A DNA stretch of 33,274 nt from Hymenobacter sp. (GTDB lineage: Bacteria; Bacteroidota; Bacteroidia; Cytophagales; Hymenobacteraceae), in NCBI GenBank assembly GCA_025354605.1, contig JANXMN010000112.1:1-33274 (forward strand), written 5' to 3'. Both the position numbers and the translations under genes were made by a program. Positions within the stretch are counted from its first letter, which is position 1. Every line of letters starts with the position of its first letter. Below the pieces are notes generated by a model. It did not search any database and was not told the DNA's origin. It worked only from the letters and a program-made list of their open reading frames with translations. This document shows positions 18,632 through 26,197 of the stretch, one piece after another.

Positions 18632-18934
18632 ATGATTCTCTACAACGTTACCAGCAGCCTCGAACCCACCATCGCCGACGAATGGCTCGACTACATGCGC
18701 GCCACCCACATGCCCGAGGTGATGGAAACCGGCTTCTTCCTCAAGAGCCAGCTGTTGCGCCTGCTCAACGAGGAAGACGGCGGCATTACCTACGCTGCCC
18801 AATACTACTGCCTGAGCCTGGAGCAACTGGAAGAATACCAGAACATCTGCGCCCCTTCGTTGCGGGCCGACATGGAGAATCATTTCGGCGGTAAGTACGT
18901 GTCGTTCCGCACCGTGCTGGAGGTGGTGGAATAA
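18632..18934 (+). CDS. DUF4286 family protein
   Basis: 100 aa from ATG 18632, directly after the heptamer array. MILYNVTSSLEPTIADEWLD followed by YMRATHMPEVMETGFF is the typical start of DUF4286 proteins, which adopt a small ferredoxin-like (dimeric alpha/beta barrel) fold. GKYVSFRTVLEVVE is the usual end. The function is unknown. The upstream in-frame extension is repeat sequence and was not used. Confidence 0.8.
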   Translation: MILYNVTSSLEPTIADEWLDYMRATHMPEVMETGFFLKSQLLRLLNEEDGGITYAAQYYCLSLEQLEEYQNICAPSLRADMENHFGGKYVSFRTVLEVVE

Positions 18935-18941
18935 GGCTCAG

Positions 18942-18964
18942 GCGGCCCCGTGGGGGCGTATTTT
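18942..18964 (+). terminator. Weak terminator-like hairpin after DUF4286
   Basis: A GC-rich inverted repeat (GGCCCC / GGGGGC) followed by GTATTTT. The loop is tight and the T run short, so this is a weak candidate. Confidence 0.4.
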
Positions 18965-18988
18965 GTTGCGTGGGGACGGGCCAGTAGT

Positions 18989-19018
18989 GCAGGGGGGCGA
19001 AAAATATTTTCGCCCTGC
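18989..19018. promoter_or_regulatory. Palindromic hairpin just upstream of the methionine operon promoter
   Basis: A 9-bp stem (GGGCGAAAA with TTTTCGCCC, 3-nt loop), extended by 3 bp across a GGG bulge, ends four bases before the -33 TTG. No T tract follows. It could be an operator for a transcription factor or part of the upstream 3' end. Confidence 0.45.
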
Positions 19019-19021
19019 CGC

Positions 19022-19053
19022 TTGCCCATCCCAAAAATTCTCCCGTACATTTG
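19022..19053 (+). promoter_or_regulatory. Promoter of the methionine operon
   Basis: TTG at 19022-19024 and TACATTTG at 19046-19053 are separated by 21 nt. Both fit the Bacteroidota primary sigma consensus (TTG, 19-21 nt, TAnnTTTG). The start point would be near 19058-19062, placing the riboswitch about 40 nt into the transcript. Confidence 0.7.
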
Positions 19054-19097
19054 CCGATACCAAACAGGTACTCCCCGCTATCGGTGGGCAGTTTTCA

Positions 19098-19214
19098 AGT
19101 TTTATACAGAAGTGGCGAGAGACTAGGCTCCGTGACCCACTGGCAACCTTCGCTAAACGAAAGGTGCCAATTCCTACCCACCCGCAGCTTCGGCCGCGCT
19201 GGGACAGATGATTC
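19098..19214 (+). ncRNA. SAM-I (S-box) riboswitch
   Basis: The S-box core is readable in order: AGAAGTGGCGAGAGACTAGG, then the CCGTGACCCACTGGCAACC block (GA, CCC and GGCAACC are signature bases), a short hairpin (TTCG, CTAAA loop, CGAA), then AAGGTGCCAATTCC, then a variable hairpin with a CTTCGG loop, and the closing GACAGATGA that pairs with TTAT at 19102-19105. It binds S-adenosylmethionine and normally switches downstream genes off when SAM is plentiful. The genes below it make homocysteine, which fits. A T7 tract at 19245-19251 may belong to its expression platform, but I could not find a convincing terminator stem there. Confidence 0.9.
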
Positions 19215-19315
19215 GAGTGCCATGGAAAATCCCTCACGTCCTGCTTTTTTTCTCCCGACTGCTCCGGCTGCATTGCGCGCCGTGGTTTCGGGTTTCTTCG
19301 TTTCGGCCGATGGCG

Positions 19316-19409
19316 GCCGGAATGTGGCATCGTGCCCGCCACGAATGCGAATGTGCTGTTGCCGCCCGTGTTGTTGCTAGCCTGATTCCGGCTTAACAAC
19401 CCCTTTTTT
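19316..19409 (+). terminator. Attenuator: terminator with a competing antiterminator arm
   Basis: The terminator stem is GTTG (19373-19376) with CAAC (19397-19400) and AGCC (19379-19382) with GGCT (19390-19393), followed by CCC and T6 (19404-19409). An upstream arm GCCGGAAT (19316-19323) is exactly complementary to ATTCCGGC (19385-19392), which covers the terminator loop and part of its 3' arm, so the two folds exclude each other. The Cys codons of the leader peptide lie between them. A ribosome paused there would cover GTTG and favour the antiterminator. Confidence 0.5.
19345..19380 (+). CDS. Cys-rich leader peptide MRMCCCRPCCC
   Basis: Eleven codons, six of them Cys (TGC TGT TGC, CGC CCG, TGT TGT TGC) before TAG. 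The same frame is open back to an ATG at 19222, so the translated peptide may be longer (about 52 codons) but ends in the same Cys cluster. Runs of codons for the regulated amino acid are the signature of attenuator leader peptides. The last Cys codons overlap the 5' arm of a terminator hairpin. Since the operon incorporates sulfide into homocysteine, sensing of cysteinyl-tRNA is a plausible role. No homology evidence is available. Confidence 0.6.
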   Translation: MRMCCCRPCCC

Positions 19410-19578
19410 CTTCGTGGGAATGCCGTTGCGCCTGGTGCCCGTTGTGGCCACGCGGGTACCTCGAATGCGCTGAGCGCGGCTATAGGCCGGCTCGCGCTGC
19501 GCCGGACTACCGCCCTTGCCGGGCCGTTTCTCCCGAAGAAGTCTCTCTCCCTCAATCAGATATTCTTCTCGACTTCGC

Positions 19579-20244
19579 ATGTCTAAGTACACTGCTCCCG
19601 CTTCCATTCAGAACGAGTTGGCCGCTACGGCCCTCCACCTGGCCACCGTGCTGCCCACCACCGCCAGCCAGACCATCGATGCCGGTATTGCCGCCGTGCA
19701 CGCCGCCGGCCTGGCCAGCCACGCCCTCCGGGCCGGCCAGACGGCCCCCGATTTTACCCTGCCCGACGCGGCGGGCCAGCCGGTTTCGCTGGCGACGCTG
19801 CTGGCCGATGGGCCGGTGGTGCTGGTGTTTTATCGCGGCAACTGGTGCCCTTACTGCAACGTGCAGCTGCGGGCTTACAACCAGGCCTTGGCTCAGTTCA
19901 AGGCCTTCAACGCCACGCTGGTGGCAGTTTCGCCCCAGACGCCGGACCTGACCAGCCTCACGGCCGAGGAAAAGGAACTGCGCTTCCCGGTGCTCAGCGA
20001 CTTGGGCAACACGGTGGCCAAGCAGTACGGGCTGGCCTACCAGGTGGGCGACGCCGTGTACCACACGCTGCACGGCGTGGGCATCGACCTGGCCACGTTC
20101 AACGGCGACGACAGCGGCGAGCTGCCGCTCACGGGCACGTTCGTGATTGCCCAGGACGGCACCATTGCCTGGGCCGCCACCGAGGCCAACTTCAAGCATC
20201 GCCCCGACCCGGCCGTGCTGCTTGAGGCGCTGGCCAGACTGTAA
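19579..20244 (+). CDS. Peroxiredoxin-like AhpC/TSA family protein
   Basis: 221 aa from ATG 19579. A helical N-terminal extension of about 55 residues precedes the thioredoxin fold (RAGQTAPDFTLPDAAGQPVS). The redox motif is GNWCPYCN with Cys90 and Cys93, which corresponds to the peroxiredoxin-like (alkyl hydroperoxide reductase/bacterioferritin comigratory-like) subgroup with CPYC rather than a single peroxidatic Cys. It probably reduces peroxides or disulfides in the cytoplasm. It is the first gene downstream of the SAM riboswitch, followed by metY after heptamer array B, so it may be co-regulated with methionine synthesis. Its direct link to that pathway is not established. Confidence 0.85.
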   Translation: MSKYTAPASIQNELAATALHLATVLPTTASQTIDAGIAAVHAAGLASHALRAGQTAPDFTLPDAAGQPVSLATLLADGPVVLVFYRGNWCPYCNVQLRAYNQALAQFKAFNATLVAVSPQTPDLTSLTAEEKELRFPVLSDLGNTVAKQYGLAYQVGDAVYHTLHGVGIDLATFNGDDSGELPLTGTFVIAQDGTIAWAATEANFKHRPDPAVLLEALARL

Positions 20245-21756
<1,512 letters not shown>

Positions 21757-21765
21757 TGCGGGGGG

Positions 21766-21837
21766 TTCCAGTTGCTGGTTCCTCGTTGCTGGTTATTGTT
21801 TTGAGACAGCACCGCGACCAGCAACTGGAAACCAGCA
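21766..21837. repeat. Heptamer-repeat inverted array C
   Basis: Arms TTCCAGTTGCTGGT (21766-21779) and its exact complement (21817-21830) flank a 37-nt loop. The left side continues as heptamers of the GTTGCTG / GTTCCTC type to about 21795. It is shorter and more decayed than arrays A and B but has the same unit. It sits directly before the structured RNA upstream of metX. Confidence 0.75.
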
Positions 21838-21845
21838 CCTATTCT

Positions 21846-21963
21846 ATAGTTGCTTCAGAACCAGTGCGCCAACCCGGCTGCTCTTCCGTGATGGGAAGGG
21901 AACTGGGGGTGAGATACCAATGGCCGGGCCGGTTCGCTGGCTCTGAAGCAACGCTATTTTTTT
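21846..21963 (+). ncRNA. Structured leader RNA upstream of metX, candidate riboswitch or attenuator
   Basis: The outer stem is GTTGCTTCAGA (21849-21859) with TCTGAAGCAAC (21942-21952), 11 perfect base pairs, and T7 follows after GCTA (21957-21963). Inside are CCAG/CTGG (21861-21864 with 21937-21940), CG/CG after a UG bulge, CCCGGC/GCCGGG (21873-21878 with 21923-21928), and two hairpins, CTTCC/GGAAG (21883-21898) and GGT/ACC (21908-21918). An alternative AACC/GGTT pairing competes with the inner stem. The fold ends 5 nt before the metX ATG. Closing the outer stem would create a terminator-like structure. It does not match SAM-I, SAM-II, cobalamin, TPP or FMN cores that I can recall. Confidence 0.6.
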
Positions 21964-21968
21964 GACTG

Positions 21969-22994
21969 ATGACTAACCAGATTTTTCAATTGCCCGACCT
22001 GCGGCTGGAAAGCGGTGAAACCCTGACCGGGGCGCACGTCGCCTACCAAACCTGGGGCCAGCTGAACGAGGACCGTGACAACGTGGTGTGGGTGTGCCAT
22101 GCCCTCACGGCCAATGCCGACGTGCTGGCCTGGTGGCCTGGCCTGGTGGGGCCGGGCTGCTACTACGACCCGGCCGAGTGGTTTGTGGTGTGCGCCAACG
22201 TGCTGGGCTCTTGCTACGGCAGCACCGGCCCGCTCGATGCCGACCCGGCCACCGGGCAGGGCCGCTTCCAGCACTTCCCGCGGCTCACGATTCGGGATTT
22301 GGTGGCGGCCCACGAGGCCCTGCACGAGGAGCTGGGCCTGACGGATATCAACACGCTGATTGGGGGCTCGCTGGGCGGGCAGCAGGCGCTGGAGTGGGCC
22401 GTGCTGCGGCCCGACTTGTTCGACCACCTGATTGTGATTGCCACCAACGCCCGCCATTCGGCCTGGGGCATTGCTTTTAACGAGGCGCAGCGGCTGGCCA
22501 TTGAGGCCGACCCGACCTACGCCGCCGGCCGGCCCGGCGGGGGCGACGACGGCCTGCGGGCCGCCCGCGCCATGGCCCTGCTCAGCTACCGCAGCTACGC
22601 GGCCTACGCCGAAACCCAGACCGACCCCGACGATGTCCTGCTGCGCGAACACCGCGCCAGCACCTATCAGCGCTACCAGGGCGATAAGCTGGTGGCCCGC
22701 TTCGATGCTTACAGCTATGTTTCGCTCAGCCGCAGCATGGATACGCATAACCTGGGCCGCAACCGCGGTGGGGTGGCAGCGGCGCTGGCCCACATCGGGG
22801 CGCGTACGCTGGTGCTGGGCATTACCTCCGACGTGCTGTTTCCGCTGAGCGAGCAGCGCGAGCTGGCCGCCCACATCCCCGGGGCCATGTACGCCGAGCT
22901 GGACTCGCGCTACGGGCACGACGGCTTTTTGCTGGAAACGCCCGCCATTACGCATTTTCTGGAGCGGTTCTACGCGCCCACGTTCGTGCATTGA
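21969..22994 (+). CDS. metX: Homoserine O-acetyltransferase
   Basis: 341 aa, alpha/beta-hydrolase fold. It transfers acetyl from acetyl-CoA to L-homoserine, giving the substrate of MetY. Visible: LTGAHVAYQTWGQLNEDRDN (start), HALTANADVLAWWPGLVG (oxyanion region), nucleophile Ser134 in GGSLGGQQALEW, Asp288 in ITSDVLFP and His317 in YGHDGFLLE. The length matches the shorter MetX forms. The conserved tail VSLSRSMDTHNLG is present. Acetyl rather than succinyl specificity is a family-level assumption supported by the adjacent metY. The start is a few bases after the U7 tract of the structured leader. Confidence 0.95.
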   Translation: MTNQIFQLPDLRLESGETLTGAHVAYQTWGQLNEDRDNVVWVCHALTANADVLAWWPGLVGPGCYYDPAEWFVVCANVLGSCYGSTGPLDADPATGQGRFQHFPRLTIRDLVAAHEALHEELGLTDINTLIGGSLGGQQALEWAVLRPDLFDHLIVIATNARHSAWGIAFNEAQRLAIEADPTYAAGRPGGGDDGLRAARAMALLSYRSYAAYAETQTDPDDVLLREHRASTYQRYQGDKLVARFDAYSYVSLSRSMDTHNLGRNRGGVAAALAHIGARTLVLGITSDVLFPLSEQRELAAHIPGAMYAELDSRYGHDGFLLETPAITHFLERFYAPTFVH

Positions 22995-23012
22995 CTCGAC
23001 ATTAACACCTCG

Positions 23013-23130
23013 AGAACGTCATGCAGAGCGCAGCGAAGCGAAGCATCTTGCCCGCGCAAGGTAATCCATTCCGTAGGATTAGTGATGGCGGGCAAGATGC
23101 TTCGCTGCGCTCTGTATGACGTTCTTTTTT
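23013..23130. repeat. Long inverted repeat with T6 tract between metX and hom
   Basis: Left arm 23013-23055 and right arm 23088-23125 are complementary except for one substitution and a 5-nt GAAGC duplication in the left arm. The loop is 32 nt. On the plus strand the right arm runs into T6 (23125-23130), giving a strong terminator-like hairpin 16 nt before the hom start. The sequence (CAGAGCGCAGCGAAGC core) looks like a dispersed genomic palindrome or MITE-like element. Whether it ends or only dampens transcription into hom is unknown. Confidence 0.85.
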
Positions 23131-23145
23131 CCAACATGCAAAAGA

Positions 23146-24420
23146 ATGGCATCTGACAAACAACCCCTGCGCATCGGCCTGATTGGCTTTGGCTGCGTGG
23201 GGCAAGGCTTCTACGACATCGTGCAACAGCAGCCCGGCCTGGGGTTGGCCGTGGCGCGCATCGCGGTGAAGAACCCCGACAAGCCCCGGCCGCTGCCCGC
23301 CGACCGCTTCACTTACCACGCCGACGAGCTGCTGGCCGATGCCACGCTCGACGTGCTGGTGGAAGTCATCGACGACGCGGCCGAGGCGTTTCGGCTGGTG
23401 AGCGCGGCGCTGCGCCAGGGGAGGCGGGTGGTGACGGCCAACAAGGCCATGCTGGCCCGGCACCTGCCCGAATTGGTGCAGCTGGAGCAGAACTTCGGCG
23501 GCGCGCTGCTGTACGAGGCGGCCGTGTGCGGCAGCATTCCGGTCATCCGCACCCTCGACGCCTACTTCAGCCACGAGCCGCTGCGGGCGGTACTGGGCAT
23601 CTTCAACGGCTCCTCTAACTACGTGCTCACGCGCATGAGCGAGGAAGGCTCGGACTACGGCCCGGCGCTGGCCGAAGCCCAGGCGCAAGGCTTTGCCGAA
23701 ACCGACCCGGCGCTGGACATGGGCGCGTTCGACCCGCGCTCGAAGGCGGTGATACTGGCGGCCCACGCCTATGGCGTGTTCCTGAACCCCGACGAGGTGC
23801 TGAACCTGGGCATCGAAGCCATTGGCGCGGCCGATATTGCCCACGCGGCGGCCCGGGGCCAGAAAATTAAGGTGGTGGCCAGCGTGCAGCGCCTGCCCAA
23901 CGGCCGCGTGGCTGCCTTGGTCACCCCGCAGCTGCTGGGGCCGGAGTCGCCGCTGTTCACCGTCGAGCACGAGTTCAACGGCGTGCTGGTGGAGGGCGAG
24001 TACGCGGGGCCGCAGTTCCTGCGCGGACGCGGGGCCGGCGGCCACCCCACCGGCTCGGCCGTGCTGGCCGACGTGCTGGCCCTGCGGCGCGGCCTGCGCT
24101 ACGGCTACGCCAAGCGGCCCACGGCCCCGGCCGTGCAGCCCGCCGACGAGCTGGCGCTGGACGTGTACCTGCGCCACGCCGACGTAGGTGTGCTGCGCGA
24201 GGTGCTGACCTGGCTGGAGCTGCCTGCCGCCGCTCTGCGCACCGATGTGCACGGCGTGTACGCCACCGGCGTGGTGCCGCTGCTGCGCCTGGTGCAGTGG
24301 CGCGACGAGCTGCGGGCCGCCGGCGTGTTCGTGGCCCGGCGGGGTGAAGTGCGGCTGACCGAAGTAGCCGAAGCCGCCGGCAGCGGCCATTACCAAGTGG
24401 ACGAAGCCCGCTTGGCGTAG
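23146..24420 (+). CDS. hom: Homoserine dehydrogenase
   Basis: 424 aa from ATG 23146; an ATG at 23116 lies inside the inverted repeat and was rejected. It reduces aspartate semialdehyde to homoserine with NAD(P)H. The N-terminal Rossmann motif is IGLIGFGCVGQGFYDIV. VVTANKAMLARH and LLYEAAVCGSIPVIRTL precede the substrate domain, where GIFNGSSNYVLTRM and AQAQGFAETDPALDMGAFDPRSK carry the homoserine-binding and catalytic residues (the E.DP..D..G.D core). HPTGSAVLADVL follows. The C-terminal segment of about 90 residues (about 330-424) resembles an ACT-like regulatory domain in position. It supplies homoserine for MetX in the same locus. Confidence 0.93.
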   Translation: MASDKQPLRIGLIGFGCVGQGFYDIVQQQPGLGLAVARIAVKNPDKPRPLPADRFTYHADELLADATLDVLVEVIDDAAEAFRLVSAALRQGRRVVTANKAMLARHLPELVQLEQNFGGALLYEAAVCGSIPVIRTLDAYFSHEPLRAVLGIFNGSSNYVLTRMSEEGSDYGPALAEAQAQGFAETDPALDMGAFDPRSKAVILAAHAYGVFLNPDEVLNLGIEAIGAADIAHAAARGQKIKVVASVQRLPNGRVAALVTPQLLGPESPLFTVEHEFNGVLVEGEYAGPQFLRGRGAGGHPTGSAVLADVLALRRGLRYGYAKRPTAPAVQPADELALDVYLRHADVGVLREVLTWLELPAAALRTDVHGVYATGVVPLLRLVQWRDELRAAGVFVARRGEVRLTEVAEAAGSGHYQVDEARLA

Positions 24421-24431
24421 CCGCGCGGCGG

Positions 24432-24605
24432 GTAGTTACGCGCGCGGACGCAGCGCCTGAACCGGTTTTTCACCCCCCCGCCACCACGCCCGACGAGCAA
24501 GCGGCCATCGCGGCTTTGGTCACGCAGATACTGGCCGCCAAAGCCGCCGACTATGCCCGGGTGGCCGGGCGGTATGGGGTGGCCCTGCCGGCAGTGGCGG
24601 AATAG
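24432..24605 (+). other. Possible coding remnant downstream of hom
   Basis: A frame different from hom ends at TAG 24603-24605 and reads PDEQAAIAALVTQILAAKAA..., then VAGRYGVALPAVAE. It has normal amino acid composition for a helical C-terminus but no start codon. It may be the tail of a decayed gene. I do not recognise the family, and chance coding cannot be excluded. Confidence 0.25.
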
Positions 24606-24669
24606 TAGCGCGGCCTTGGTCGTTCGCGTCCCCGCGCTACCGGCTATCATCTCAGCGGCGCGGGGACGC
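24605..24669. repeat. Overlapping GC-rich palindromes
   Basis: GTAGCGCGG (24605-24613) is complementary to CCGCGCTAC (24632-24640), and a 12-nt arm at 24626-24637 (GCGTCCCCGCGC) is exactly complementary to 24658-24669. The two pairings share bases and exclude each other. The wording GTAGCGcGG resembles the ends of the repeat at 27699-27771, so both may belong to one dispersed family. Confidence 0.6.
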
Positions 24670-24761
24670 CGACTTTCAGCGCGCCCCGCTGCCAAATCGG
24701 GGGTGGGACGTATCTTGGGGACGGCGGCTCCGGGGCCGCGCCCTTCTTTTCCGCTGTCTGT

Positions 24762-24950
24762 ATGCTGAACCACTACGCCGGGCTGGCTGCCGTCTCGCTG
24801 TCTCTGTTGCTGCTTTTCGCGCCGGCCCCTTTGCGGGCGCAGGCGCCAACGCTCACGTCTTTCACGCCAGGGGCCAACGCCGTAGCCGTGCCCCGCAATG
24901 CCTCCGTGGTGGCCACCTTCAGCCAGCCGCTCACGGCCGCCTCGGCGGGG
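24762..24950 (+). pseudogene. Truncated 5' end of a secreted Ig-like (Big_5/FG-GAP type) protein gene
   Basis: From ATG 24762 a clear signal peptide (SLSLLLLFAPAPLRAQ) is followed by APTLTSFTPGANAVAVPRNA and SVVATFSQPLTAAS, the usual start of bacterial Ig-like domains in exported Bacteroidota repeat proteins. Around 24945-24960 (a G-rich run) the sequence stops looking like this family. The formal frame runs on to 25055 in an Arg/Lys-rich tail that is the antisense of the next remnant. The gene is cut after about 62 residues. Confidence 0.6.
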
Positions 24951-25185
24951 GGGGCCGGCGGGGCATCGGCGGCGCGGGCGGCCAGCACGGTGCCCACCTG
25001 CCCCAGGCTGGGCCGCAAAAAGTCGCGGATGGCCCGGAAGGTGGTGTCGGCGTAGGCCGCGTTCGATGTGACGGTCACGTTGGCGAAGAGTGGGCTGGTA
25101 GCAGCGCGCCCGGGTAGTATCAATCTGGGCCTGGGCGGCCGACTGCCCCAGCAGCAGCCCGGCCAGCACCGGCAGCCGGCCGGCC
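24950..25185 (-). pseudogene. Truncated, frameshifted 5' end of a second secreted protein gene
   Basis: On the minus strand a signal-peptide-like segment (VLAGLLLGQSAAQAQ) begins near 25170 and is followed, after a +1 frame change near 25110, by a believable body (SPLFANVTVTSNAAYADTTF, then RAIRDFLRPSLGQVGTVLAA). It runs into the G-rich junction near 24950, where the plus-strand remnant also ends. The family is not recognised. Two 5' gene pieces facing each other suggest a deletion or inversion joined them. Confidence 0.4.
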
Positions 25186-25242
25186 GGGCCTGGTTCTGAA
25201 GATACGACCTTCGTTATTTGCGGCTGCTTTTGTTCCCCATCT

Positions 25243-26169
25243 ATGTCCGTTCAACTCCCCGCCCCCCTGCGGCCCGGTCAGCGCGTGGCGCTGGTGAGCC
25301 CCGCCCGCAAAATATCCGCCGCCGAGCTGGCCCCGGCCATTGCCACCCTGGCCGAGTGGGGCCTGGAGGTGGTGCTGGGCGAAAGCATTGCCGCCGCCGA
25401 CCACCAGTTTGCCGGCAACGACGACCTGCGCCGCCGCGACTTCCAGCGCCAGCTCGACGACCCCAGCATCCGGGCCATTCTGTGCGCGCGGGGCGGCTAC
25501 GGCACCGCCCGCATCGTCGACGGCCTCGACTGGACGGTCTTCGCGGCCGCGCCCAAGTGGGTGGCGGGCTTTTCCGACATCACGGTGCTGAACTGCCACC
25601 TGCTGGCCCGGGGCTTCGCCAGCCTGCACAGCGTGATGCCGGTGCTGTTTCATCAGGTTGGCGGGGCGGCGGCCCTGCACACCTTGCGGCAGGCCCTGTT
25701 TGGCGAAGCCCGCGACCCGCTGGCGGCCCCGGCTCACCCGCTGAACCGGCCGGGCACGGCCACCGGCGAGCTAGTGGGCGGCAACCTCAGCCTGCTGCAC
25801 ACCATTACCGGCACGGCCTCACAGGCCAGCTTCGCGGGGCGCATCCTGTTTCTGGAGGACCTCGACGAGTACCTCTACCACCTCGACCGCATGCTGCTGC
25901 ACCTGCACCGCAGCGGGCAGCTGGCCCAGGTGGCGGGGCTGGTGGTGGGCCAGTTCTCGCAGATGCGCGACAACGCCGTTCCCTTCGGCCACTCGGCCCT
26001 GGAAATCATCGACCACTACGCCCGGCACTACGGCTTCCCGGTGGGCTACGGCTTCGCCGTGGGGCACGAAGCCGACAACCGGGCCCTGGTAGTGGGGGAG
26101 ATGGCTACGCTCACAGTGAATGCCGAAGGAAGCAACCTGATGATGTCGGGGCGGGACCGCCCCCGGTAA
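25243..26169 (+). CDS. ldcA: Muramoyltetrapeptide (LD-) carboxypeptidase, family S66
   Basis: 308 aa. It removes the terminal D-Ala from muropeptide tetrapeptides during cell-wall recycling, in the cytoplasm. The S66 triad fits in position and context: Ser111 in VAGFSDITVLN, Glu205 in ILFLEDLDEYLYHLDRML and His275 in YGFAVGHEADN (Pseudomonas LdcA uses Ser115/Glu217/His285). The N-terminal LRPGQRVALVSPARKIS and ILCARGGYGTARIVDGLD are conserved family blocks. No signal peptide is present. The next gene starts 28 nt downstream with its own promoter-like box. Confidence 0.93.
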   Translation: MSVQLPAPLRPGQRVALVSPARKISAAELAPAIATLAEWGLEVVLGESIAAADHQFAGNDDLRRRDFQRQLDDPSIRAILCARGGYGTARIVDGLDWTVFAAAPKWVAGFSDITVLNCHLLARGFASLHSVMPVLFHQVGGAAALHTLRQALFGEARDPLAAPAHPLNRPGTATGELVGGNLSLLHTITGTASQASFAGRILFLEDLDEYLYHLDRMLLHLHRSGQLAQVAGLVVGQFSQMRDNAVPFGHSALEIIDHYARHYGFPVGYGFAVGHEADNRALVVGEMATLTVNAEGSNLMMSGRDRPR

Positions 26170-26184
26170 GCTGGCCCCGGCCGC

Positions 26185-26192
26185 TACCTTTA
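26185..26192 (+). promoter_or_regulatory. Candidate -7 box (TACCTTTA) giving a leaderless transcript
   Basis: TACCTTTA differs from TAnnTTTG only at the last base and ends 5 nt before the ATG at 26198. If used, transcription would start at or next to the start codon. Confidence 0.4.
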
Positions 26193-26197
26193 GCCGC

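Larger units (their letters stand above)
19215..19578 (+). promoter_or_regulatory. Long leader between the SAM riboswitch and the first gene
   Basis: The leader of about 360 nt holds a T7 tract (19245-19251), the Cys-rich leader ORF and its terminator/antiterminator pair (19316-19409), and then about 170 nt with no recognised element before the peroxiredoxin start. Its length and content suggest regulation in addition to the riboswitch. Confidence 0.6.

Noticed and set aside
19245..19251. T7 tract as the SAM riboswitch terminator
   Set aside because: I could not find a stable stem directly before it; only 3-4-bp pairings (GGGA with TCCC) are visible, so it is not listed as a terminator.
21846..21963. 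Identity of the metX leader as a cobalamin, TPP or FMN riboswitch
   Set aside because: Pieces such as GGGAA and GGTGAGATACC resemble those classes, but the B12 box/GCCACTG, the TPP 3' half and the second FMN half are missing, and the outer stem closes after about 100 nt.
23116..23145. Upstream start of homoserine dehydrogenase at 23116
   Set aside because: That ATG lies in the right arm of the inverted repeat. The family N-terminus (Rossmann motif) is satisfied from 23146.
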